Below, in pieces: positions 37,289 through 46,113 of a DNA stretch of 64,000 nucleotides. Location of the stretch: contig NJBN01000001.1 of NCBI GenBank assembly GCA_005223185.1, positions 434,001 to 498,000 of the forward strand, written 5' to 3'. The notes beneath the pieces were generated by a model. It made no database searches, was not told where the DNA came from, and saw only the letters and a list, made by a program, of their open reading frames with translations. The DNA is from a candidate division LCP-89 bacterium B3_LCP. Lineage in GTDB: Bacteria; Electryoneota; B3-LCP. The translations under genes and the position numbers were made by a program. Positions within the stretch are counted from its first letter, which is position 1. The number at the start of each line of letters is the position of its first letter.

Positions 37289-39118
37289 GTGACTGAATCC
37301 TCAAGAAATCGAATAAAACGTTTGTATAAATACATATACATCCTCATATCATTGCTGATATGCATACTATTCCTATTCCAGAAAGATACCCAGGCAGAAG
37401 CAGCACGGATATACATGGACGGTAATTTCAGCGACTGGGAATCAGTAGAACCACTGCATGTTGATCCTGTCGGTGATCAATTAGTTGACAGCCTGGATTT
37501 CGGTACTCTCTGGGTGGCTAATGATGAACGATACCTTTTCCTATGCCTGGAACTGGGAACTGATATACTTCTGCAGGAAGAACACGATTTCGATCTCTAT
37601 CTGGATACGGACAACGACCCATCTACCGGGCAGCCAATCAACGGCATTGGAGCTGATTTCGACTGGAATTTCAATGATGGAGACGGTCACTTTCGCGTAG
37701 GTCCTATTCCCTATCCCGTTGACCATGAAGACTTAAGCTTTGTCACTGCACCCACTGTTTCATCCGATATCTACGAGATTGTAATCGATCGGTACGCAAC
37801 TCCTGTGGGTCAGTATGAACTGTTCACCAGCGATACCATATCCATTCTCTTTCATGATAGCGGCGCCGGGCAGGATTATCTTCCCGATGCGGGAACGACA
37901 TTACAGTATGTATTCGATGATTCTCCTTTGCCTCCATTTCCGGTATCATCGATTCAAAAGCAGGATCCGTCGCATATCCGCGTTCTGTCCTACAACGTAC
38001 ATCTGGATGATTTCTTCGATCCTTACCTTGAAGATGAATACACGCGCATTCTTAATGCTATCGAACCGGATGTAATCGCTTTCCAGGAAATCTACGATCA
38101 CAATGTATTTGAAACAGTTGACCGGGTGACTGCGATGCTGGGTGGGGCATGGTACGGCACCAAGATCAACCCGGACATAATCCTGGTCAGCCGATATACA
38201 TTTGCAGAAACCATTAACATCTACGATGATGGCAACGGAGCTTTCCTCCTCAACCTGCAGCCGGATTACGACTGTCAGATGCTGGTTATAAACGCTCACC
38301 TGCCCGCTGGACAAGCCAATACAAACAGGCAGAATGAAGTTGACGCCATTATGGCCTTCATCCGAGATGCCAAAGAACCCGGTGGAGAATTAGAATTGGA
38401 AGAGAACACCCCAATTCTCATTACCGGAGATATGAATTTCGTGGGTTACGCGCAACAACTGGTAACCATGGTTACCGGGCAGATCTACTTCACGGGCCCG
38501 TTCGGCCCTCCCTTCGATCCCGATTGGGATGGAACCGATTTTACCGATCTGACCCCACGCCATACAGATACGCCCTTCTATTTCACCTGGTATAACGATT
38601 GGAGCTACTATACCCCTGGCCGCTTCGATTTTATGATATACAGCGATTCGGTCCTGGAAGCCTGGAATAACTTCGTCCTGTTCACTCCGGGAATGTCACC
38701 CGATTCCTTAGCCGCCAATGGTCTGCAGGCTGATGACGTTTTAGATGCTTCAGATCACCTCCCCGTCGTCTGCGATTTCGTGCCTAATCCGGAAATGGGT
38801 GTATCTGGCAAGGATGACAGCCACAAACCAGCTGAATACGCTCTGTTACAGAACTTCCCCAACCCCTTCAACCCCACAACAGTTATCAGTTTTTCTATGC
38901 CAGTTTCGAGTTGGGTGAAACTGGATGTGTTCGATATAAACGGACGCAATGTAGGGGCGGGTTTGTCCCGCAGGGACGCCGAAGGCGAAACCCGCCCTTA
39001 TACCCCCGGCACCCACCAAATCACCTTCGATGGATCTGGTCTTCCCTCTGGTATCTACTTCTACCGTCTGACGGCGGATGATTTCACAGCGATAGGTAAG
39101 ATGGTGCTGATCAAGTAA
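37289..39118 (+). CDS. Secreted EEP-family (endonuclease/exonuclease/phosphatase) protein with T9SS domain carrying a palindrome-derived insert
   Basis: 609 residues from a GTG at 37289 with GGAG 5 bases upstream; the N-terminus then gives a signal-type hydrophobic stretch (YIYILISLLICILFLF). Residues ~40-220 are a DOMON/CBM9-like beta-sandwich (IYMDGNFSDWESVEPLHVDP, HDFDLYLDTDNDPSTG). Residues ~235-510 are an EEP nuclease/phosphatase fold with the conserved motifs LSYNVH, FQEI, INAHLPAG, ITGDMNFVG, RFDFMIYSD and SDHLPVV, including the metal-binding Glu and the catalytic Asp/His. It is thus likely a secreted nuclease or phosphoesterase. The sorting domain contains a 51-base in-frame palindrome (38951-39001). 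The DOMON+EEP part is repeated in the 40591 gene. Confidence 0.86.
   Translation: MTESSRNRIKRLYKYIYILISLLICILFLFQKDTQAEAARIYMDGNFSDWESVEPLHVDPVGDQLVDSLDFGTLWVANDERYLFLCLELGTDILLQEEHDFDLYLDTDNDPSTGQPINGIGADFDWNFNDGDGHFRVGPIPYPVDHEDLSFVTAPTVSSDIYEIVIDRYATPVGQYELFTSDTISILFHDSGAGQDYLPDAGTTLQYVFDDSPLPPFPVSSIQKQDPSHIRVLSYNVHLDDFFDPYLEDEYTRILNAIEPDVIAFQEIYDHNVFETVDRVTAMLGGAWYGTKINPDIILVSRYTFAETINIYDDGNGAFLLNLQPDYDCQMLVINAHLPAGQANTNRQNEVDAIMAFIRDAKEPGGELELEENTPILITGDMNFVGYAQQLVTMVTGQIYFTGPFGPPFDPDWDGTDFTDLTPRHTDTPFYFTWYNDWSYYTPGRFDFMIYSDSVLEAWNNFVLFTPGMSPDSLAANGLQADDVLDASDHLPVVCDFVPNPEMGVSGKDDSHKPAEYALLQNFPNPFNPTTVISFSMPVSSWVKLDVFDINGRNVGAGLSRRDAEGETRPYTPGTHQITFDGSGLPSGIYFYRLTADDFTAIGKMVLIK
38951..39001 (+). 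repeat. Cloverleaf palindrome inserted in frame within a T9SS sorting domain
   Basis: Outer stem GGGCGGGTTT (38955-38964) with AAACCCGCCC (38988-38997) encloses two hairpins, GTCCC-GCA-GGGAC (38965-38977) and GCC-GAA-GGC (38978-38986). It is read without stop as VGAGLSRRDAEGETRPY and replaces the usual xLVNGxxxAG segment between the GRxV and GTHQITFD strands. The same architecture lies on the opposite strand relation at 60846-60900. Confidence 0.85.
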
Positions 39119-39185
39119 TTAAATAATATGTGGACGTTAAACTTCCTATTGTATTCCCTGAAAAAGATTTCACCCTGATAATTAC

Positions 39186-39214
39186 TTGATAAATGAAGTG
39201 TGATTGAGTATATT
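39186..39214 (+). promoter_or_regulatory. Promoter for the 39254 gene
   Basis: TTGATA (39186-39191), 17-bp spacer, TATATT (39209-39214), 40 bases before the start. Confidence 0.6.
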
Positions 39215-39253
39215 CTGGGAAAGAAAGTAGTACCTTCCTGTTTTGAGGTTCTT

Positions 39254-40413
39254 ATGAAAGCTATCTTGCTTAGTCTTCTTCTTTTCACATTAACATTAGC
39301 CGCTCCCGCCCAACCACCTATCCTCTGGTTCCAAACCTTCGGTGGATCCAATTATGATTACGGTAAAAGTGTCCAACAGACAGGCGACGGTGGGTATATC
39401 ATTGGAGGATATACCGAATCCTATGGTGCAGGTTCAAAAGACGTCTATTTAGTCAAAACCCACGCTTTTGGTATAGAGCAGTGGAGTCAAACCTACGGTG
39501 GAAGCTCCGATGATGGTGGCTGGAGTGTTCAGCAGACGAATGACGGAGGATATGTCATAGCGGGCGAGACCAATTCTTTTGGTGCTGGTGGTAGTGATGT
39601 ATATTTAATCAAGACAGACGCTTCTGGGATAGAACAATGGAATCAGACCTACGGTGGAAGCGATTATGAAGAGGGCTTCAGTGTACAGCAAACCTACGAC
39701 GGCGGTTATATTGTTACTGGATATACCCTATCATACGGTGTTGATTATGAAGATGTATATTTAGTCAAGACCAACGCTTCAGGCATACAACAATGGAATC
39801 AGACCTACGGTACAACCATATCTGATTATGGTAGAAACGTACAGCAGACCTCCGACGGTGGTTATATCATAGCGGGATGGACCTTATCTTATGATAGTGA
39901 TGTCTATCTAATTAAAACATCTCCCTCTGGTAATTATCAATGGAGTAAGACTTTCGGTGGGGAAGCGCGTCGGATTGGGGAAACAGTGTTCAGCAGACTT
40001 CTGACGGCGGGTATATCGTTGCGGGGTCGACCACTTCCTACGGCGCTGGAGAAACTGACGTTTGCCTGATCCGCCTGGATGCTGAGGGGACACCTGTAAA
40101 AGATCCAGGCTTCATACAGGATATCCCCAACGATTTCGCTTTGTACGAAGCCCACCCCAACCCCTTCAACCCCACCACAACCATCAACTTCGAGTTACCA
40201 GTCGCCAGTTTAGTGGAACTGGATGTGTTCGACATCTCCGGTTCCCGCGTAGGGGTCGCCTGCCCCTTCGGGGGTCTTGCGCCGACCCGTATCTACACCC
40301 CCGGCACCCACCAGATCACCTTCGATGGATCTGGTCTTCCCTCTGGTATCTACATCTACCGCTTACAAGCTGGCGAGTTTTCAGCGATAGGTAAGATGGT
40401 GCTACTCAAGTAA
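39254..40413 (+). pseudogene. Frameshifted secreted propeller-repeat protein with T9SS domain
   Basis: Start 39254 (MKAILLSLLLFTLTLAAPAQ, signal peptide). Five ~50-residue repeats follow (FGGSNYDYGKSVQQTGDGGY, then YGGSSDDGGWSVQQTNDGGY and so on), as in the 1201 and 60714 genes. Between 39965 and 39970 the frame is lost. Adding one base after GAAGC restores SDWGNSVQQTSDGGYIVAG and leads without stop to the sorting domain (AHPNPFNPTTTINFEL) ending at 40413. Without correction, translation stops at 40069. The tail contains a second-family palindrome (40249-40290). A single-base loss in GCGCG may be a real mutation or an assembly error; the repair is otherwise perfect, which favours a recent event or error. 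Confidence 0.8.
40249..40290 (+). repeat. In-frame palindrome (GTAGGGGTCGCC family) in a sorting domain
   Basis: GGGTCG (40253-40258) pairs with CGACCC (40283-40288); inside, CCCC-TTCG-GGGG (40263-40274) forms a TTCG tetraloop hairpin. Read in frame it encodes VGVACPFGGLAPTR, placed exactly where the 38951 element lies in its own gene. A near-identical copy is at 43771-43812. Confidence 0.8.
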
Positions 40414-40436
40414 TGAACCAGCTTAAAAGTGATTGT

Positions 40437-40470
40437 AGGGGCGGACCTCTGTGTCCGCCCTTTTTTCTTT
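40437..40470 (+). terminator. Hairpin terminator, GTAGGGGCGGAC family
   Basis: GGGCGGAC (40439-40446) pairs with GTCCGCCC (40453-40460) across CTCTGT, followed by TTTTTTCTTT. It ends the 39254 gene. Confidence 0.8.
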
Positions 40471-40527
40471 CGGAGTCCCTTCTTATGATTACCCCACTGT
40501 TTCATTTCCCACAAAAATTTTCTTCGC

Positions 40528-40556
40528 TTGACTAAGCGATTTATTTTTTGTATATT
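40528..40556 (+). promoter_or_regulatory. Promoter for the 40591 gene
   Basis: TTGACT (40528-40533), 17-bp spacer, TATATT (40551-40556), 35 bases before the start. Confidence 0.7.
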
Positions 40557-40590
40557 ATGTCCACACACTTCCATAAGAAAGGATGAGAAA

Positions 40591-43500
40591 ATGAACCGTC
40601 TGATGTTATCTATTTACATACTACTGTTCGGGTTTATTTCTGCCGTTCGTGCAGACACCACATTTGTTGCTTCAGGTCCGGTATCCGGCGCCTGGACTTC
40701 AGCCGGCAACCCTTACTTCGTCTATGAAGGTGATATCGTGGTTCCGGACGGCAGAAGCCTGACCGTTCTGCCCGGTGTTGAGGTGCTGTTCACCGGCAAC
40801 TACAAACTGACTGTAGAAGGATTGCTGAACGCCGAAGGCACTGAAGCAGATTCGATAACTTTCACCAGGGCTTATTCAACCGAAGAATCCAAGTGGCGCG
40901 GTTTCCGCTTCGATGCTGCAGATGATGGCTGTACTCTAAAATACTGCCGCATAGAATACGCCAAAGGCACCGGCCCTTATCCCGATGTGCGCGGTGGAGG
41001 GGTGTGGATCGAAAACTGTTCGGTGCTGATAAGGAATTGTACCATAGCGCATAATTACACGCATAACGAAAACTACAACGGTTCTGGTGGTGGTATCTTC
41101 TTAAATCAGAGTGATCAGAGTATCATCGAATACAACTATATAACCCAAAACCAGGCAGACAATGGCGGCGGTATATGTGTCGGGCAGAATTGCTACACCA
41201 TAATCCGGCATAATACTTTCGATAACAACCAAACCTACTCATCCGGGGGAGGTATATACGTCTCAGCCAACGGAGAATCCGTCATCAATGATAATATATT
41301 CGTGGACAATCACTCCAGCGGCATTTACGGCGGAGGAGCTATAAACCTGTGGAGCGCTACCTGGATATACGGAACGTTTTCCTATGTGTACAACAACCTG
41401 ATAATGAACAATACCGCCTCTTCAGCCGGCGGAGGCATCTATCATCGCTACGAATCTTCGATAGTTTATAATAACACTCTGGTTGGCAATCAGGCCAATC
41501 AGGGAGGTGGAATTTACGTTTTGACTTTTTCCGATCTGCCGCCTACTATTTATAATTCCATAATTTGGGGAAACAATGCCCCGGTGGGCAGCCAGATTTA
41601 TCTCGATCCTCAATCGGGGAGCGTCGCCAATATCAGCTATTGCGACGTACATGCCGGATGGCCAGGTGTGGGAAATATCAATTCCGATCCGGAATTCGTG
41701 TCAGGGTCCGGTGGCGATTACTACTTGAGTCAGATCGCTGCAGGACAGCCTGTGCAGAGTCCCTGTGTGGATGCCAGCGATCCCATTTCAACCATGATAA
41801 CCGGCACTACCAGAACGGACGGCGTCCAGGATGAGGGTATCGTGGATATGGGGTATCATTATGCCATCGAAACGGTTGTCAGTATGAACGTGGTTCTGAC
41901 GCCTTTGAACCCGCCCATCCAGATTCCGGCTATAGGGGGAACTTTCGAATTTGACGTCTTAATCGAAAATCTGGAGTCATCGCCCGTTCTTTGCGATATC
42001 TGGACAGAAGCTATCTTACCCAGTGGACAACCATATCCGCTGATCTTACGGGAAGACGTGAATATCCCTGCAGGGGGCAGTATTGAGAGGACGTTATCTC
42101 AGAACGTACCCGAGAGCGCCCCAGCAGGATCGTACAGCTACCATGCCTATGTCGGTGATCATCCGAACATGGTTTACGCAGAGGACAGCTTTACTTTCGA
42201 GAAGTTGACCGGTTTAGAAGCCACACGGATATACATGGACGGCGATTTCAGCGATTGGGAATCAGTTGAGCCACTGCACATCGACCCGGTTGGTGATCAA
42301 TTGGCCGACAGCCTGGATTTTGGCACCCTCTGGGTGACTAACGATGAACGCTACCTGTTCCTCTGTCTGGAAGTGGGAGCGGAGATGATGATACAGGTGG
42401 AGCATGACTTCGATCTCTACCTGGATACGGATAACGACATCTCCACCGGGCTGTCCATCAACGGAATAGGTGCTGATCTGGATTATAATTTCAACGATGG
42501 AACCGGCAACTTTCTCGCGGGAGGAACTACCTATACTATCTACCATGAAGATCTGGGACTTGCCACCGCACCCACCTACTCATCAAATATCTACGAGATC
42601 GTAATCGACAGGGAAGCCTATCCAGCGGGTCAATATGAACTGTTCACCAGCGATACCATATCCGTTCTCTTCCACGATAGCGGTCCCGGGCAGGATTACC
42701 TTCCCGATGAGGGGACTACTATCCAGTATGTGTTCGATGATTCCCCCTTACCAACACTACCGGTTTTATCGCTTCAGAAGCAAGATCCATCGCATATCCG
42801 CATCATGTCCTACAATGTCTGGACGGATAACCTCTTTGAACCCGACCTTGAAGATGAGTACACGCGCATTCTGAATGCCATCGAACCGGACATAATCGCT
42901 TTCCAGGAAATCTACAATCACAATGCTTCCCAGACAGTTGACCAGGTGACTTCAATGTTAGGAGGACAGTGGTACGGCTACAAGATCAATCCCGACATAG
43001 TCCTGGTCAGCCGATATGAAATAGCGGAGACATTCAACGTCAACAATGACGGCAACGGAGCATTCCTCCTCGATCTGCAGCCTGACTACGACTGCCAGAT
43101 GCTGGTTATAAATGCCCATTTGCCAGCAGGACAATCCAATACTGGCAGGCAGCATGAAGTTGACGCCATAATGGAATTCATCCGGGAAGCCAGAGAACCC
43201 GGCGGTGAACTGGAGCTGGAAGTGAACACCCCTATCCTGATCACAGGTGATATGAATTTCGTGGGTTATTATCAGCAGTTGTTTACCATGGTTACAGGTC
43301 AGATCTACTACACAGGTACGTATGGACCGCCGTTTGAACCTGACTGGGACGGCACCAATCTTACCGATCTGATTCCACGTCATACTGATACTCCCTTCTA
43401 TTTCACCTGGTATAATGAATCGAGTTACTACTGCCCCGGCCGCCTGGATTTCATGATATACAGCGATTCCGTGCTGGAAGCCTGGAACAATTTTGTCCTC

Positions 43501-43935
43501 TTCACGCCGGGAATGTCACCCGATTCCTTAGCTGCCAACGGCCTGCAATGGGATGACGTTGTAAATGCTTCTGACCATTTACCCGTAGTAGGTGATTTTG
43601 TACCCAATCCGGGCACAGTCTTGGCGGGAAATTATAACAGCCAGCAACCAGCCCGGTTCGCACTATTACAGAACTATCCCAATCCGTTTAATGCATCAAC
43701 AACAATCAGTTTCCAGTTGCCAGTTTCGAGTCTGGTAGAACTGGATGTCTTTGACATCTCCGGTTCCCGCGTAGGGGTCGCCTGCCCCTTCGGGGGTCTT
43801 GCGCCGACCCGTCAATATTCACCCGGCACCCATCAAATCACTTTCGATGCATCGGGATTAGCATCTGGTATATACCTTTACCGACTGCAGGCTGGCGAGT
43901 TTTCCGCGATAGGGAAGATGGTGCTGGTGAAGTAA
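40591..43935 (+). CDS. Secreted beta-helix plus EEP nuclease/phosphatase protein with T9SS domain
   Basis: 1114 residues from 40591 (MNRLMLSIYILLFGFISAVRA, signal peptide; AAAGGATGAG upstream). Residues ~25-430 are a right-handed beta-helix (NCTIAHN, NNTFDNNQ-type turns, NNTLVGNQANQGGGIYV). A short beta-sandwich follows (VVLTPLNPPIQIPAIGG). From ~540 the protein repeats the DOMON-like and EEP domains of the 37289 gene (IYMDGDFSDWESVEPLHIDP, MSYNVW, FQEI, NAHLPAG, TGDMNFVG, RLDFMIYSD, SDHLPVV), so the active-site residues are kept. It ends in a sorting domain with an in-frame palindrome at 43771-43812. The beta-helix may bind a polymer that the EEP domain cleaves; that is inference. Confidence 0.86.
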   Translation: MNRLMLSIYILLFGFISAVRADTTFVASGPVSGAWTSAGNPYFVYEGDIVVPDGRSLTVLPGVEVLFTGNYKLTVEGLLNAEGTEADSITFTRAYSTEESKWRGFRFDAADDGCTLKYCRIEYAKGTGPYPDVRGGGVWIENCSVLIRNCTIAHNYTHNENYNGSGGGIFLNQSDQSIIEYNYITQNQADNGGGICVGQNCYTIIRHNTFDNNQTYSSGGGIYVSANGESVINDNIFVDNHSSGIYGGGAINLWSATWIYGTFSYVYNNLIMNNTASSAGGGIYHRYESSIVYNNTLVGNQANQGGGIYVLTFSDLPPTIYNSIIWGNNAPVGSQIYLDPQSGSVANISYCDVHAGWPGVGNINSDPEFVSGSGGDYYLSQIAAGQPVQSPCVDASDPISTMITGTTRTDGVQDEGIVDMGYHYAIETVVSMNVVLTPLNPPIQIPAIGGTFEFDVLIENLESSPVLCDIWTEAILPSGQPYPLILREDVNIPAGGSIERTLSQNVPESAPAGSYSYHAYVGDHPNMVYAEDSFTFEKLTGLEATRIYMDGDFSDWESVEPLHIDPVGDQLADSLDFGTLWVTNDERYLFLCLEVGAEMMIQVEHDFDLYLDTDNDISTGLSINGIGADLDYNFNDGTGNFLAGGTTYTIYHEDLGLATAPTYSSNIYEIVIDREAYPAGQYELFTSDTISVLFHDSGPGQDYLPDEGTTIQYVFDDSPLPTLPVLSLQKQDPSHIRIMSYNVWTDNLFEPDLEDEYTRILNAIEPDIIAFQEIYNHNASQTVDQVTSMLGGQWYGYKINPDIVLVSRYEIAETFNVNNDGNGAFLLDLQPDYDCQMLVINAHLPAGQSNTGRQHEVDAIMEFIREAREPGGELELEVNTPILITGDMNFVGYYQQLFTMVTGQIYYTGTYGPPFEPDWDGTNLTDLIPRHTDTPFYFTWYNESSYYCPGRLDFMIYSDSVLEAWNNFVLFTPGMSPDSLAANGLQWDDVVNASDHLPVVGDFVPNPGTVLAGNYNSQQPARFALLQNYPNPFNASTTISFQLPVSSLVELDVFDISGSRVGVACPFGGLAPTRQYSPGTHQITFDASGLASGIYLYRLQAGEFSAIGKMVLVK
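43771..43812 (+). repeat. In-frame palindrome (GTAGGGGTCGCC family) in a sorting domain
   Basis: Copy of the 40249-40290 element, encoding the same VGVACPFGGLAPTR and sitting at the same position of the sorting domain of the 40591 gene. Confidence 0.8.
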
Positions 43936-43942
43936 AAACAAA

Positions 43943-44090
43943 CCGTCATTGCGAGGACGGCGCAGCCGGACGAAGCAATCCCATAATAATTAATACTATA
44001 GGGTGGGGGTGCTTGTCTGCCTCGGGCAGGCTTCTCCCGCCTTTTCTAATTCCGTAGTCGGGGTCGTCCCTGACCCCGACATGAGGTAGC
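43943..44090. repeat. Palindrome cluster between the 40591 and 44280 genes
   Basis: A GTCATTGCGAGGACGGCGCA..GGACGAAGCAATCCC element (43945-43982), a GGGTGGGGGTGC..CCCGCC segment and a GTAGTCGGGGTCG..CTGACCCCGAC palindrome (about 44052-44080). All three types recur at 45.1-45.8 kb. Confidence 0.65.
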
Positions 44091-44203
44091 GCGGGAGCTA
44101 TATGGGCAGGCCAATCCCTGCGCGAGATATTCACAGGATTTTCCCTTATCAGGGACAATGAGCGGTTTGGATGCTGCGAAAATTTGCCTTTTTTTTAAAA
44201 TCC

Positions 44204-44232
44204 TTGACAATATGCTATATTATTTGTATATT
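44204..44232 (+). promoter_or_regulatory. Promoter for the 44280 gene
   Basis: TTGACA (44204-44209), 17-bp spacer, TATATT (44227-44232). The best consensus match on the plus strand of the window. Confidence 0.75.
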
Positions 44233-44279
44233 GCACTGTGATCGCAGCAGATTTAAATTCAATTAATCATGGAGGAGTT

Positions 44280-45098
44280 ATGAGAAATGCTATGCTATTT
44301 ATAACCGTCCTGATTACTGCAGGTGTAGTGATTTGCTCCGCTGGTACGCAGGGCGTTATAAATCCCATTCCAACGGTAGTTGACGGCACTACCCAGGGAG
44401 ATTTCATGGACTGGAATTGTTGGGAGGGTTTCCGACCCATTGATGATCCGACCGACGTGATTGATACCTTGTGGTGGACAGGCAATATCGAATACCACAT
44501 CTTCGGCACTCAGTCCATAAGCTGGGATCCTGATTTACCGGAGATCGGTGGGGTGGTAATGGAGATCAAGTACGGTCTATGGAATTCGCCGCAGGTGGGA
44601 TTGGCAGTTTCGGTTAATGGTAATCCAGTGGGAGTTTGCATGGCCAATTATGGCTATATATCGCCAGGGCCAAAATACGGGCGAGCACACATTTCCGACT
44701 ACATCGTAGCGGGGCCTGACCTGATCGAGATCGTAGCTTCCTATGGTGGTGAGGCTGTAATCGGTTATGTAGCAACCGCAGTTTGGGTTGATGGAGATAA
44801 TCTTGCTGGTGAGGTTGAAGACACTTTCAAGCCGATGGATTTTGAATTAATAGGTCCTGCTCCTAACCCCTTCAATCCGACCACGGTGATTGGTTTCCAA
44901 CTGCCAAATGCCGGGAAAGTCAACCTGGCCATTTACGATATTTCGGGCAGACAGGTCGCCGAATTGGTCAACGGCTGGCGCGATGCAGGTATGCATGAAG
45001 TAACCTTCGATGCATCTGATTTAGCTTCAGGCATCTACCTTTACCGCTTACAGGCAGGAGAGTTTTCAGGGGTAGGAAAGATGGTGTTAGTGAAGTGA
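44280..45098 (+). CDS. Small secreted protein with T9SS sorting domain
   Basis: 272 residues from 44280, 2 bases after GGAGGAG (44271-44277; effective spacing from its first GGAGG is ~4-8). The signal peptide is MRNAMLFITVLITAGVVICSA. Residues ~25-180 form one beta-rich domain I do not recognise (DGTTQGDFMDWNCWEGFRPI, EIGGVVMEIKYGLWNSPQVG, IEIVASYGGEAVIGYVATAV). The sorting domain (APNPFNPTTVIGFQLPNAG) has the ordinary ELVNGWRDAGMHEVTFDAS segment, so this tail lacks the palindromic insert found in its neighbours. A GGGCAGAC/GTCTGCCC terminator follows. Confidence 0.8.
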   Translation: MRNAMLFITVLITAGVVICSAGTQGVINPIPTVVDGTTQGDFMDWNCWEGFRPIDDPTDVIDTLWWTGNIEYHIFGTQSISWDPDLPEIGGVVMEIKYGLWNSPQVGLAVSVNGNPVGVCMANYGYISPGPKYGRAHISDYIVAGPDLIEIVASYGGEAVIGYVATAVWVDGDNLAGEVEDTFKPMDFELIGPAPNPFNPTTVIGFQLPNAGKVNLAIYDISGRQVAELVNGWRDAGMHEVTFDASDLASGIYLYRLQAGEFSGVGKMVLVK

Positions 45099-45148
45099 CG
45101 CACTGTGTGCGTCATCCTGAACGTAGTGAAGGATCTCATTTCAATTGT

Positions 45149-45181
45149 AGGGGCAGACCTCTGTGTCTGCCCTTTTTGTTT
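45149..45181 (+). terminator. Hairpin terminator with compensated stem
   Basis: GGGCAGAC (45151-45158) pairs with GTCTGCCC (45165-45172) across the same CTCTGT loop as the 40437 copy, then TTTTTGTTT. Relative to GGGCGGAC/GTCCGCCC, one G-C pair is replaced by A-T on both arms. Confidence 0.75.
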
Positions 45182-45190
45182 GCTCCCTAC

Positions 45191-45840
45191 CGTCATCGCG
45201 AGGAATCCGTCAGCCGACGGATGACGAAGCGATCCCAAAGCTCTTCAGATAAATCTCATTTTCACTGCTGTCGGGTCTCCGTACCCGACAGATCCCGTAG
45301 TCGGGGTCGCCCCTGACCCCGATACCATGCCGTAGGGCGGGGGTGTCCGTAAGGACTCCAATGGAGTAGGCGGGGTGGCATGCTTCTGGATCGCCTAAGG
45401 CGAATCGAAGCATGTTTAAATCGTCCAGATATTGACCCCACAGCAGATCTGTGGGGCACCTAACAGACGAATTCAAGTTTGTCATTCCGCACTTGATGCG
45501 GAATCCAGAATACCCGGAAATATCCGAACGGCTCCTATGGAGAATTCCTGAGCTAACCAATTTCTGTCCCGTGAAGCGGGACGTAAAGGTTTAAGCATCC
45601 CGCTTGAGCGGGATAGCATAAAATTAGCCCGGAAATTCATTTCCGGGTGGTGTAAGGTAATTAATCAAAATGTCATTCTGAGCAAGCCGAAGGCGCAGCG
45701 AAGAATCTCCTGTTTTCACTGCTGTCGGGTCTCCGTACCCGACAGATCCCGTAGTCGGGGTCGTCCCTGACCCCGATACCATGCCGTAGGGCGGGGGTGT
45801 CCGTAAGGACTCCAATGGAGCTTCCCCCGCCCTTTATTTA
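45191..45840. repeat. Repeat-filled spacer with a 108-bp direct repeat
   Basis: No coding frame is convincing. The segments 45259-45366 and 45713-45820 are the same 108 bp in direct orientation and differ only at about one base (GCCCCTG versus GTCCCTG). Each holds CTGTCGGGTCTCCGTACCCGACAG, a GTCGGGGTC..GACCCCGA palindrome and a GGGCGGGGGTGTCC segment, given here in pieces. Other inverted repeats: GTCATCGCGAGGAATCCGTC..GACGGATGACGAAGC (45191-45236), GTCATTCCGC..GCGGAAT (45481-45507) and GTCATTCTGAGC..GAAGAATC (45672-45708). The remaining 45841-46113 is AT-rich with nothing recognised. Confidence 0.75.
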
Positions 45841-46113
45841 TCGTTCCACTGGTACAAATTTGTCCGCCAATTTGTATTGTCCGCTAATTCTGTCATCGGT
45901 ATTAAGATTACGGTAGATCGCCTGGATGACTAAAATGTCGTAGTCAGGGGTGGATGGGATAGTTTTCATGTGCATTATATAGTTGGATTATGAGGGGAGA
46001 TTGTTGTATTTGAACAAACAATTGAGGTGAGTACTTATATATAATATACAACAATTCATCAGAAAATGCAAGGAGTTTTGGCAGAAATATGGAGTGGGTG
46101 GTGGTTCTTTAAA

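Noticed and set aside
45041-45815. Several 60-116-codon frames in the 45-46 kb spacer
   Set aside because: All are translations of palindromic repeats, on both strands, without homologous domains or ribosome sites.
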